Source: Fibrobacter sp. (lineage in GTDB: Bacteria > Fibrobacterota > Fibrobacteria > Fibrobacterales > Fibrobacteraceae). From it: a stretch of DNA of 64,000 nt. The position numbers were made by a program, and so were the translations under genes. The notes under the pieces are model-generated. The model searched no databases and was not told the origin of the DNA. It worked only from the letters and a program-made list of their open reading frames with translations. The stretch is from assembly GCA_024398965.1 (NCBI GenBank), contig JAKSIF010000006.1, positions 62,001 to 126,000 on the forward strand, read 5' to 3'. Positions 32,746 through 40,536 of the stretch are shown here, in pieces (position 1 is the stretch's first letter; the number at the start of each line of letters is the position of its first letter).

Positions 32746-33663
32746 ATGGGATTTTTTTCTGCGATTAAGAGTGGCCTTGCAAAGACCCGCGACGCCCTGA
32801 TGGGGGAACTCAAGGGTATTGTTGGTGCTGGCAAGATTACGGACGAAACTCTGGAAGAACTGGAGGAACACCTGATCAAGGCTGACGTGGGTGTGGAAGC
32901 CGCGTTCCTTTTGACGGACGCCCTCCGCGAAAGCGCCTTGGGCAAGTCCCTTACCACAGAGCAGGTCCTTGACATTATGCGTAACGAGGCTGAGCGCCTG
33001 CTGAAGGATCCTCCTCCCTTTGAACTTAAGGGCAAGCCCCACGTTATCCTGGTGATTGGCGTTAATGGCGCCGGAAAGACTACCACCATCGGTAAGCTTG
33101 CTGCCCGCCTTATTGGCGAAGGCAAGAAGGTCATGATTGCCGCCTGCGATACTTTCCGTGCGGCTGCCATCGACCAGTTGGAAACCTGGGCTGAACGTTC
33201 CGGGGCGGAATTCGTGAAGCATCAGGAAGGCTCCGACCCGGCTGCTGTCGCCTTTGACGCTTGCCAGGCCGCCACTGCCCGCGGTTGCGACGTTGTGCTG
33301 ATCGATACCGCAGGTCGCCTGCATAACAAGGACTACCTGATGGAAGAACTGAAGAAGATCGTCCGCGTCATCAAGAAGGTGAATCCGGATCTTCCTCACG
33401 ACATGTGGCTTGTCATTGACGGCAACACCGGACAGAATACCATCAACCAGACCAAGATCTTTAACCAGAGCTTCCCGCTGACGGGTCTCGTGGTGACCAA
33501 GCTGGATGGTACCGCCCGTGGTGGCGCCGTGCTTTCCATTGCCAGCTCCCTGCAGATTCCTATCCGCTGGATTGGCATGGGTGAACGCATCGATCAGCTG
33601 GTTCCCTTCAGTAAGGCTGAATACGTCGAAGGTCTCTTCGAAAACGCTTTGGAAGAAAAGTAA
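32746..33663 (+). CDS. ftsY: Signal recognition particle receptor FtsY
   Basis: 305 residues. The N domain (about 1-90) lacks the long acidic A domain of enterobacterial FtsY. The G domain has GVNGAGKTTTIGKLA (P-loop), ACDTFRAAAIDQLE (the DTFRAAA insertion-box signature), LIDTAGRLHNK, VTKLDGTARGGA and the final IPIRWIGMGERIDQLVPF. It binds SRP at the membrane for co-translational insertion. A short lipoprotein gene starts five bases after its stop. Confidence 0.95.
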   Translation: MGFFSAIKSGLAKTRDALMGELKGIVGAGKITDETLEELEEHLIKADVGVEAAFLLTDALRESALGKSLTTEQVLDIMRNEAERLLKDPPPFELKGKPHVILVIGVNGAGKTTTIGKLAARLIGEGKKVMIAACDTFRAAAIDQLETWAERSGAEFVKHQEGSDPAAVAFDACQAATARGCDVVLIDTAGRLHNKDYLMEELKKIVRVIKKVNPDLPHDMWLVIDGNTGQNTINQTKIFNQSFPLTGLVVTKLDGTARGGAVLSIASSLQIPIRWIGMGERIDQLVPFSKAEYVEGLFENALEEK

Positions 33664-33668
33664 GGAAG

Positions 33669-34133
33669 ATGACCGCCGGCAAAGTAGACATCAAGGCTGT
33701 TTTCGCCAACGGAATCAAGGGAGGGCGCCTGCTCGCCCTTTCTTTCGTTTTGATGTCCGCATTTTTCATTGCCGGCTGTTCCAACGAGGTTACCGCAGAT
33801 GCAAGATTTGTTGATGCCTTTATTGATCTGCGTACTGCGGAAATCGCCTATGGAACAACGTCTCCCACGGCCCGCCTTGCCCGTCACGAGATTCTCAAGA
33901 AGTACGGGTACACTCGGGAGGAGTTCCTTGCCCAGGCTCAGTCCGTTCTTGACGACGAGCGAATGTGGGTGCCTTTCCAGAGGGCTGTGAACGCGGGTCT
34001 GGATTCCCTTCTGGCAGATAAGAAACAAGCTCAGCCAGGCGAACCTGCTGTCAAGAAAGGCCCTGGCCCCGGAAATCCCGGTATGAGGGCGGGCATGCAC
34101 CAGGTTCCTGCTCGTAAGGGAGGTGTTGAGTAA
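33669..34133 (+). CDS. Small putative lipoprotein
   Basis: 154 residues. A lipoprotein signal (LLALSFVLMSAFFIAGC) is followed by a short helical domain (FVDAFIDLRTAEIAYGTTSP, then HEILKKYGYTREEFLAQAQS) resembling DUF4296-type proteins in layout, and a Pro/Gly-rich tail. The function is unknown. It overlaps the next gene by one base (TAATG), so it is likely co-translated with the thioredoxin-like protein. Confidence 0.7.
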   Translation: MTAGKVDIKAVFANGIKGGRLLALSFVLMSAFFIAGCSNEVTADARFVDAFIDLRTAEIAYGTTSPTARLARHEILKKYGYTREEFLAQAQSVLDDERMWVPFQRAVNAGLDSLLADKKQAQPGEPAVKKGPGPGNPGMRAGMHQVPARKGGVE

Positions 34134-34648
34134 TGTTCTCCAATATGTCTAGAACCCCGGTTCTGTTTGTCTTGATCCTGTTGTGTAGTCATCTTGCTTT
34201 TGCTGGCAATGATGCCTCTGCAAAAAATCCCGGTGAGAAAGTTCCCCGTCGGCTGGTAAAGTGGATGGGGTATAACGAGGCCTTGGAAAAGGCAAAGACC
34301 GCCCCCCGCCTGATTTTCGTGGATATGTACGCGGACTGGTGCGTTCCTTGCCGCATCATGGACAAGAACGTTTATTCCGATCCTACGGTCGCCTCTATCT
34401 TGAACACGCGTTTCTACGCTGTCAAGCTAGATGCGGATTCCCAGGATTCCATTGTGTGCGATGGCATCAAGAATACGGTTCAGCGCTGTTACTTTGACGT
34501 GTGGGAATTGCACGCGCTTCCTGCCTTTGTGCTGGTGGCACCCAAGGGCATGAGTATCCTTACGGTAACGGATTCCATGTCGCCCCAGGAACTGCAGTAT
34601 ATGCTTTACCAGTTTTTAGAGAAAGAAAAGGAGTGGATGTCTCGATGA
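34133..34648 (+). CDS. Exported thioredoxin-fold protein
   Basis: 171 residues. A signal peptide (VLFVLILLCSHLAFA) is followed by a thioredoxin-like domain with the redox motif WCVPC (near residue 70, in FVDMYADWCVPCRIMDKNVY) and the cis-proline region LPAFVLVAPKG. It resembles the DUF255/DsbD-C-terminal type of periplasmic disulfide reductase. Two additional cysteines (SIVCDG and VQRCYF) are present. It sits between a lipoprotein and a glycosyltransferase gene, with ATGA overlap to the latter. Confidence 0.85.
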   Translation: MFSNMSRTPVLFVLILLCSHLAFAGNDASAKNPGEKVPRRLVKWMGYNEALEKAKTAPRLIFVDMYADWCVPCRIMDKNVYSDPTVASILNTRFYAVKLDADSQDSIVCDGIKNTVQRCYFDVWELHALPAFVLVAPKGMSILTVTDSMSPQELQYMLYQFLEKEKEWMSR

Positions 34649-35802
34649 GTGAAGAATTCCTCTTTTATGTTCAGATCGTGTTTTGGGTTTCCCTGCTGTT
34701 GGTACTTCACTGTTACCTGCTGTTCACGGTGACGCTTCCCTTTGTCAGTGAATTGTTCAAACGCCGCAGGGAGGTGAACAAGGATTTTGAAGAACTGCCT
34801 ACGGTTTCAATCCTGATTTCCGCTTATAACGAAGAAGCGGTTATTGAACGTAAGATTCACAACATCCTTGAAATCGACTATCCCAAGGATAAACTGGAAG
34901 TGCTGATTGGCGACGATGGTTCTGCTGACCGTACGGCGGAAATTGTGGCGCGCTATGCAGACCAGGGCATCACCTTGGTGAAGGCTCCCAAGAACGCGGG
35001 CAAGGCTGCCATGCTGAATCGCCTGAATGGTATCGCCAAGAATGAAATTCTTTTGCTGTGCGACGCCAACACCATGTTCTTCCCCAACGTTGTTCGCAAG
35101 CTGGTGCAGCCCTTTGTTGACGAAAAGATGGGTTGCGTCTGTGGCCACTTGATTCTTTCTGACAAGAGTGGAAGTGTCCTTGGTCGTGGAGAAAGTTCCT
35201 ACTGGGATCTTGAATCTGAAATCAAGAAGTTCGAGGGTGCCCTGGATCGCCTTGTGGGTGGCAATGGTGCTCTCTATGCGATTCGTCGCAAGCTTTATAC
35301 GGAGCTTCCGGTCAAGAAAAGCGTCATGGATGACTTCTTCATTGCAACGAAGGTTCTGCAGAAGGGCTATCACTGCACCTTTGTTGATAGTGCCATCGGA
35401 ACGGAACAGACATCCAAGGAATCTAGCGGTGAGTTCCGTCGCAAGGTCCGCATTGGTCGAGCAAATTTCAACTTCCTGTTCTCCTATCTGCCGTTATTGA
35501 ACCCTCTTCGTCCCTTGACCGCCTACTTGTTTTTTTCCCACAAGATTTTGCGTTGGTTCTCTCCTCATATTTTGATCTTGCTTTATGTTGCCAGTGCTCT
35601 TCTTTTGACCTCCGGTTTGGTGTACCAGGTTTTCTTTGGACTGATGACGCTAGGACTGCTGGTTGCCTTGACTAGAGTTGTTCCCAGCGCCTACTACTTC
35701 CTGTTGATGAATTATGCCATGCTGAAGGGTTTCTTCCTGGCCTTTACTCCCGAAAAGAGTGGCGGTTGGGCTCGAGAGGCTCGTGGTGATGATGAGGCCT
35801 AG
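34645..35802 (+). CDS. Membrane glycosyltransferase family 2 protein
   Basis: 385 residues from ATG 34645, overlapping the previous stop. An N-terminal helix (YVQIVFWVSLLLVLHCYLLF) is followed by a GT-A domain (about 50-290): TVSILISAYNEEAVIERKI, IGDDGSADRTAE, LLLCDANTMFFP, a GGNGALYAIRR loop and the RRKVRIGRANF motif (Q/RxxRW-like position). Two or three C-terminal helices end the protein. It probably builds an extracellular or envelope polysaccharide processively. The downstream small OMP gene could be co-transcribed. Confidence 0.88.
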   Translation: MSEEFLFYVQIVFWVSLLLVLHCYLLFTVTLPFVSELFKRRREVNKDFEELPTVSILISAYNEEAVIERKIHNILEIDYPKDKLEVLIGDDGSADRTAEIVARYADQGITLVKAPKNAGKAAMLNRLNGIAKNEILLLCDANTMFFPNVVRKLVQPFVDEKMGCVCGHLILSDKSGSVLGRGESSYWDLESEIKKFEGALDRLVGGNGALYAIRRKLYTELPVKKSVMDDFFIATKVLQKGYHCTFVDSAIGTEQTSKESSGEFRRKVRIGRANFNFLFSYLPLLNPLRPLTAYLFFSHKILRWFSPHILILLYVASALLLTSGLVYQVFFGLMTLGLLVALTRVVPSAYYFLLMNYAMLKGFFLAFTPEKSGGWAREARGDDEA

Positions 35803-35818
35803 GCAGGAGGATTTTATA

Positions 35819-36286
35819 ATGAAGCGACTGGTTGCTACTCTGATTTTTGTTGTTGCCGCTGTGGCCGGACTGTCGGTTCCTGCCCGCGCCTTTACCATGG
35901 ATGTCCAGGGCGGTGTGGTGAATCATGTGGGGCACTTGACGAATTTCAACTTGAACGTCTACGGGCATTACTGGTTCCCCATAGACCAGATGCTTTTTGT
36001 CGGTGTCGGTTCCGGTTATCAGGAAATCGATAACGTGGGGCTTATTCCGGTAAGTGCCAGCGCCTGGATTCGCTTGCCTATCGGTAGCCAGACCTTGCCT
36101 GTCGCGACGGGCGACTGGGGTTATCTCTTTGGCGAAGACAATCAAATGTTCTGGCGAGTGGGCGGTGGCTTTGACATCAAGAACGGGGACTACTCTTCCA
36201 TCATGCTGATGGGCGGTTACCAGTTCTTGGATCATGATGGTCGCGGTTACGTGTACCTACAGGCTGGTATCCTGGTTGAAATCTAG
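35819..36286 (+). CDS. Small outer-membrane beta-barrel-like protein
   Basis: 155 residues from ATG 35819, with AGGAGG eight bases upstream. A signal peptide (LVATLIFVVAAVAGLSVPARA) is followed by alternating amphipathic strands (FNLNVYGHYWFPIDQMLFVG, then GRGYVYLQAGILVEI) consistent with an eight-stranded barrel. No family was recognised. It is last of the ftsY-to-OMP gene run and is followed by a terminator. Confidence 0.7.
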   Translation: MKRLVATLIFVVAAVAGLSVPARAFTMDVQGGVVNHVGHLTNFNLNVYGHYWFPIDQMLFVGVGSGYQEIDNVGLIPVSASAWIRLPIGSQTLPVATGDWGYLFGEDNQMFWRVGGGFDIKNGDYSSIMLMGGYQFLDHDGRGYVYLQAGILVEI

Positions 36287-36346
36287 CTGTTGAAATTAGA
36301 TGAACAACGGTGGCTTTGCCACAAAATGAAAATTTGCTGCAAAATG

Positions 36347-36375
36347 AAAAAGCGCGGATGCATTCCGCGCTTTTC
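36347..36375. terminator. Terminator between the OMP gene and GH5 gene
   Basis: AAAAGCGCGGA, loop TGCA, TTCCGCGCTTTT. Symmetric, so it can serve both convergent genes. Confidence 0.75.
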
Positions 36376-36442
36376 TGTATTTATTCATTGCCTTAGCGGT
36401 TACTGAAGGCTCGCTACTCATAGCGTAGCGGGCTCATAGCTA

Positions 36443-37516
36443 TTAGCCCTTGGCCAGCAGGTTCATCAGTTCGCTGTCCAGACGGTCGGCGTTGTTGTAC
36501 TGGGCAAGAGAGTTATGGAGGGATTCGCCCTTGGAGACGATACCGAAGTCCAGGTTCTTGTAGTTCCAGTAGCTGTAGCCAACGTCTGCGTCACGGAGGA
36601 TTTCCATGAAGTCGCGCATCCATGCCATCTGGTATTGACGGGGCACCTGAACGTACACGCCGAATTCGTTACATGCAACGGGCAGGTCGTACTTGGCGCG
36701 GAAATCCAGAGCGTTCTGGATGCTTGCCTGGAGGCGGGCCTTGTCCCACTTGCCGAATTCCACATCGAGACGGGTAGTGGCACCAGCTTCGGGGGCGGCG
36801 TAGTCGCCGGGCCAGGGGCGTTCGATCTTGAAGAAGGGATCGTTAATCCATGCGGCACCCTGATGAGTGAAGGTCACCGGAGTGTAAGTATGGAAACTGT
36901 AGATGGCGTTATCGTCATCCATCGGAGTAAGGGACTCGAACTCACGGGCACTGTTCCACTTGTTGCTACCCACCACGATGGTGTTCTTGGGTGCGTGCTT
37001 GCGGATAGTCCAGAAAATTTCGTCTTTTACTTTGTCCCAAATCTTGGAGTCGCTGCAGGAGGGTTCGTTCAACAGTTCCATCATCACGCGGGATTCGCCA
37101 CTGTAGCGTTCGGCCATGTAGGCCCACACCTTGTTGGTGTCCTTGCGGGCTTCGGCGCTGGTAAAGAAAGCCTGTTCCTCGGAGCATCCCAGATGGAAGT
37201 CGTGGCCCGGGCATTTGTGCAAGTCCAGAATCACATCCAGGTCTGCAGCCTGGATTTCCTTCAATGCCTTGTCCAGGAGAGCGAAGACTTCTTCGTTAGG
37301 TTTAAGTTCCTTGCCGTCGAACACGTTGAAGTAGTCCACCGGCAGGCGAACGTGGTTGAACCCAGCCTCGCGGATGCGCTTGAAATCGCTTGCGTCAAGG
37401 AAGGTCTTGATGTGAGCGATGATCCCGGGGAAACCTACGGGATCTTTTTCCTGGATGCAGTCTACCTGACTGAACCAGCCACCCAAATTCACTCCGCGTA
37501 GTCTTTCTTTAATCAT
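36443..37516 (-). CDS. GH5-family glycoside hydrolase without signal peptide
   Basis: 357 residues. A (beta/alpha)8 GH5 domain nearly fills the protein: RGVNLGGWFSQVD at the start, FNHVRLPVDYFNV, the acid/base Glu in MMELLNEPSC (near 148), SFHTYTPVTFTHQG and the nucleophile Glu in PVACNEFGVYV (near 284). GH5 enzymes cut beta-1,4-glucans, mannans or related glucans. The protein starts MIKERLRGVNLGG, and no upstream in-frame signal peptide is visible, so it appears cytoplasmic. That suggests hydrolysis of imported oligosaccharides. It lies 50 bp downstream of a small conserved-looking gene on the same strand. Confidence 0.88.
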   Translation of the reverse strand: MIKERLRGVNLGGWFSQVDCIQEKDPVGFPGIIAHIKTFLDASDFKRIREAGFNHVRLPVDYFNVFDGKELKPNEEVFALLDKALKEIQAADLDVILDLHKCPGHDFHLGCSEEQAFFTSAEARKDTNKVWAYMAERYSGESRVMMELLNEPSCSDSKIWDKVKDEIFWTIRKHAPKNTIVVGSNKWNSAREFESLTPMDDDNAIYSFHTYTPVTFTHQGAAWINDPFFKIERPWPGDYAAPEAGATTRLDVEFGKWDKARLQASIQNALDFRAKYDLPVACNEFGVYVQVPRQYQMAWMRDFMEILRDADVGYSYWNYKNLDFGIVSKGESLHNSLAQYNNADRLDSELMNLLAKG

Positions 37517-37566
37517 CTTGTCATCCCATTTGATTTGGGGAGCGGAATTGCCCCCGTGTTATAGAC

Positions 37567-37857
37567 TTATTCGTTTACGATCTTAAGGTCTTCGTCGGCG
37601 ATGTTCAAGCCCATGATGACTTCCATGTCGTCGGGCAGACCGTCAAAATCAACAACCAAGCCAACTTTCTTATCGTCGTCCTTCTGCTTTTCGAACAGCA
37701 CGACGTCGTAAATCTTCATTTGCACCACAGCTTCCTGGGTAACAGGAATTTCGAGAGTCATTCCCTTGCTGATGGGGCCTTCTACAATCTTGCCTTTAAA
37801 TACCAGAGTTTTCTGGTCTTCACCTAGAGAGGTTTTCTTTACGTGAAATACAGCCAT
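37567..37857 (-). CDS. Small beta-rich protein of unknown function
   Basis: 96 residues. TLVFKGKIVEGPISKGMTLE followed by alternating strands resembles domain II of translation GTPases (a small beta barrel), without any GTPase domain. An acidic C-terminus (DEDLKIVNE) ends it. AAGGA sits before the ATG at 37857. It has no signal peptide. Function is not inferable. It is probably co-transcribed with the GH5 gene. Confidence 0.65.
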   Translation of the reverse strand: MAVFHVKKTSLGEDQKTLVFKGKIVEGPISKGMTLEIPVTQEAVVQMKIYDVVLFEKQKDDDKKVGLVVDFDGLPDDMEVIMGLNIADEDLKIVNE

Positions 37858-37943
37858 TATTCCTTAGCCATTATTTTTTGTTTTTCGTTTCAATTATCCT
37901 CTGCAGCCACAATTTGGCCACGAAGAAAAGTTAACTTTTTTAC

Positions 37944-38759
37944 ATGACTTTACGAGTTGGTCGAATCCCTTTTTTGGTCTGTGCGCCCTTTTTTCATGAT
38001 TTTTTGGGCCGCGAATCCGAGTATCCCGATGTGGAGTTCGTCGATGGTCCGCCTAGCGTCCATTGCGTAGGCTTAAAAGACGGATCAATCCATCTTTCTC
38101 CGGCATCTTCCATCGCCTTTGCGCAAAAGCCCGGCTCCATGGTTTTGTCGCCGGATATCTGCACGTCCTGTTCCTTTGAGGTGAGGTCGGTGAAGCTTTT
38201 TTCCCGTTTGCCCATAGAGGAGTTGGGGGGCCGCCTTATTCGAATGACTGCCCAGAGCATGACTTCGGTGAACTTATTGAAGATTCTGCTGGAGCAACGT
38301 TACAGGGTTACGGCGGTTTATGAGGATGGCGCCTACAGGGAAGGCGACGACGCATGCCTCCTGATAGGTGACCAGGCTCTCGAAGAAAATGAACGTCACC
38401 GCTTTCCCTACAGTTACGATCTTGGCAGTCTTTGGCAGGAATGGCAGAAGGTTCCCTTTGTGTTTGGCGCCTGGCTTGTTTCCAAGAAGGCCCTGGATCC
38501 AGAATTGAAACCGATTCTTGATCGCTATCTGCAGGACACCAAGGCCAGTGTCGAGAAATTTCGTGCCAATCCCTCTGCAGCCTTGGATAAGTGGCTTGCC
38601 AGGTATCCGGTAAACCTGCCCCGTGCCGTGGTGGATGATTATTACAGCGCGCTGGACTATCGATTTACCGATGAGCGAAAGAAATCCCTGGAGTTGTTCT
38701 ACAAATGTGCTTCTGTTCAGGGACTGATCGCAGAAGTTCCTGCCTTGGAATTTTTATAA
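37944..38759 (+). CDS. mqnA: Chorismate dehydratase, futalosine menaquinone pathway
   Basis: 271 residues, the usual MqnA size. The start RVGRIPFLVCAPFFHDF and the periplasmic-binding-protein-like core (GSIHLSPASSIAFAQ, LSPDICTSCSFEVRSVKLFS) match MqnA/MqnD proteins. The VGRIPFLNxxP-type opening favours MqnA, which makes 3-enolpyruvylbenzoate from chorismate. It implies menaquinone synthesis by the futalosine route and anaerobic respiration such as fumarate reduction. Other mqn genes are not in the window. Confidence 0.85.
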   Translation: MTLRVGRIPFLVCAPFFHDFLGRESEYPDVEFVDGPPSVHCVGLKDGSIHLSPASSIAFAQKPGSMVLSPDICTSCSFEVRSVKLFSRLPIEELGGRLIRMTAQSMTSVNLLKILLEQRYRVTAVYEDGAYREGDDACLLIGDQALEENERHRFPYSYDLGSLWQEWQKVPFVFGAWLVSKKALDPELKPILDRYLQDTKASVEKFRANPSAALDKWLARYPVNLPRAVVDDYYSALDYRFTDERKKSLELFYKCASVQGLIAEVPALEFL

Positions 38760-38792
38760 TGTGAAATAGGATTAGGGAAGTGAAGGGTTAAA

Positions 38793-39662
38793 ATGGTTGA
38801 AGAAAAGATTCTTATCGTAGACGACAATGCGGAAGTCATTGCCGATACTACCAAGCTCTTGACCCAGGTGGGTTACAGCGTTCTTTCGTTTACCTCTGGT
38901 GAGGAAGCTCTGGAGTTTCTGGAAGAAAACCGCGTGGACCTGGTTCTGCTGGACATCAACATGCCTAGCCTGAATGGCTACGAGGTCTGTACCAGGATTC
39001 GCCAGCAGTATGCTCTGGATGATCTTCCGGTAATCTTCTTGACCAGCCGTGAGGATACGGACAGTGTGACCAAGGGATTCCAGGCTGGCGCTTCCGATTT
39101 TGTCAGCAAGAGCTCCATTTCGGATATCCTGCTTGCCCGCGTGAATGTCCATATTCGACTTTCCAGATCCCTTCGTAATTTGCGAGATATTTCCTTGACC
39201 GATGACATGACCGGCTGTTTCAACCGTCGCCATGGAATGTACTCTCTGCGGGAATGGTTCTCTAGGCATAAGCGTTACGGGAACCAGTTCGCCATGATCT
39301 ACTTTGACCTGAATGGACTGAAGGCGGTGAATGACATTCACGGCCATCAGGCGGGAGACCTGTTGCTACGTTCCGTGGTGAACGCGGCCAAGGAAATCCT
39401 TCGCGAAACGGACCTGCTGTTCCGTATGGGCGGTGACGAGTTCATGGTGATTTGCCCCGAGACAGACAAGGCTGGTGCTTTTGCCTGCGTAGAACGTATG
39501 CAGAAGGCAATCGCCTCCATTACGATTGTAGACAAGAAGGTTTCTTTCGCCTATGGTATTGCCCACTCCTCCGAGGACTACAAGGAAGTGGATGACATGA
39601 TGCACAGTGCAGACGTTTCTATGTATGAATGCAAGAAGAAGATGAAAAAGGTTAGAGGATAA
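38793..39662 (+). CDS. Response regulator with GGDEF output
   Basis: 289 residues. The receiver domain (about 5-120) has ILIVDDN, phosphoacceptor Asp in VLLDINMP, LTSRED and the conserved Lys in DFVSKSS. A GGDEF domain (about 130-289) follows, with RMGGDEF and an I-site RETD five residues upstream. It is a WspR/PleD-like diguanylate cyclase activated by phosphorylation. No histidine kinase gene is adjacent. Its stop lies inside a heptad repeat and a terminator follows. Confidence 0.92.
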   Translation: MVEEKILIVDDNAEVIADTTKLLTQVGYSVLSFTSGEEALEFLEENRVDLVLLDINMPSLNGYEVCTRIRQQYALDDLPVIFLTSREDTDSVTKGFQAGASDFVSKSSISDILLARVNVHIRLSRSLRNLRDISLTDDMTGCFNRRHGMYSLREWFSRHKRYGNQFAMIYFDLNGLKAVNDIHGHQAGDLLLRSVVNAAKEILRETDLLFRMGGDEFMVICPETDKAGAFACVERMQKAIASITIVDKKVSFAYGIAHSSEDYKEVDDMMHSADVSMYECKKKMKKVRG

Positions 39663-39684
39663 AGTTTAAAGGGTAAAGAAAAAG
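39657..39684. repeat. Heptad repeat (4 units) over the GGDEF gene stop
   Basis: In-register 7-mers GGATAAA, GTTTAAA, GGGTAAA, GAAAAAG. The first contains the TAA stop of the gene. Confidence 0.55.
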
Positions 39685-39711
39685 CATCAGTGTGAAACTG
39701 GTGCTTTTTTG
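39678..39711 (+). terminator. Terminator after the response regulator gene
   Basis: AAAAAGCATCAGT, loop GTGAA, ACTGGTGCTTTTTT. Confidence 0.7.
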
Positions 39712-39747
39712 CTTTTTAAGGTTGATGTCGTCGCTATGTTCAGGTGC

Positions 39748-40386
39748 TTACAAGGCTGCGCGGACGGCGTCCAGCAACTCTGTTAGGCGGCGCTCGATTT
39801 CGTTCCAGTTGCCTTCGGCCATAAGCTTGGCACTGAAGATGCTTCCGCCAAAGGCCAGCAGGTTGGCTCCAGCCTTCAGGTAGTCGCCAGCGTTTTCCGC
39901 GTTCACGCCACTGCAGGCGAGGAGCGGAATGTCGCGGAAGGGGCCGCGAAGCGCCTTGATGTATTTCGGGCCGCCTACGCAATCCACTGGGAAAATCTTT
40001 ACGGCGGTGGCGCCAAGGTCGTAGGCTTTCTGCACTTCGGTAGGAGTCAGGGCGCCTGGAATAATCGGTGTATTCTGAGCTGCGGCGGTTCGAATAATGT
40101 TGCTTCGGGTATTGGGCGTCACGATGAAACTGGCGCCTGCCAGCAAGGCTTTTTCGAGGTCTTTGTCGTGGCGGACGGTGCCTGCGCCGACGGCGATGTC
40201 GTAGGGCTTGCATGCATCGCGCAAGGCGGTGATGATTTCTGCAGCGCCATCGGTATTCATGGTGACTTCAATGGCCTTAAGGCCGCACTTGGCTGCAGTC
40301 TGCGCGCAAAGTTCCTCGGATCCCTTAGGGATGTCGCGGAGGATGCCGATAACTGGCATATCTTTTAAAAAATCAAGTAAATCCAT
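39748..40386 (-). CDS. eda: KDPG/KHG aldolase
   Basis: 212 residues. A class I aldolase barrel: MPVIGILRDIP at the start, the Glu in AIEVTMNTDG, VGAGTVRHDKDLEKAL, FIVTPNT, the Schiff-base Lys in ATAVKIFPVDCVGGPKYIKA and ACSGVNAENAGDYLKAG near the end. It cleaves 2-keto-3-deoxy-6-phosphogluconate to pyruvate and glyceraldehyde-3-phosphate, or acts on 4-hydroxy-2-oxoglutarate. No edd or keto-deoxygluconate kinase gene is next to it, so a role in uronate or minor sugar breakdown is possible. Confidence 0.9.
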   Translation of the reverse strand: MDLLDFLKDMPVIGILRDIPKGSEELCAQTAAKCGLKAIEVTMNTDGAAEIITALRDACKPYDIAVGAGTVRHDKDLEKALLAGASFIVTPNTRSNIIRTAAAQNTPIIPGALTPTEVQKAYDLGATAVKIFPVDCVGGPKYIKALRGPFRDIPLLACSGVNAENAGDYLKAGANLLAFGGSIFSAKLMAEGNWNEIERRLTELLDAVRAAL

Positions 40387-40479
40387 GCCCTAAATATACA
40401 AGAAAAAATAGAAGGCGAAAACTATAAAAAGATGTTTTGACTTTATCCGTTTCCGAAGAGATGAATGCTTTACAGGAAA

Positions 40480-40515
40480 TGAAAAATGCCGACGTTTTAT
40501 CGCCGGCATTTTGAT
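40480..40515 (-). terminator. Terminator of the GH9 gene
   Basis: AAAATGCCGACG, loop TTTTAT, CGCCGGCATTTT. On the minus strand it directly follows the GH9 stop. Confidence 0.7.
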
Positions 40516-40536
40516 GTTTTTAAAGTATCGAGGTGC

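Noticed and set aside
36920-36950. tRNA T-arm-like string (GGGACTCGAACTC) inside the GH5 gene
   Set aside because: It is within well-conserved coding sequence and no acceptor or anticodon stem can be formed.
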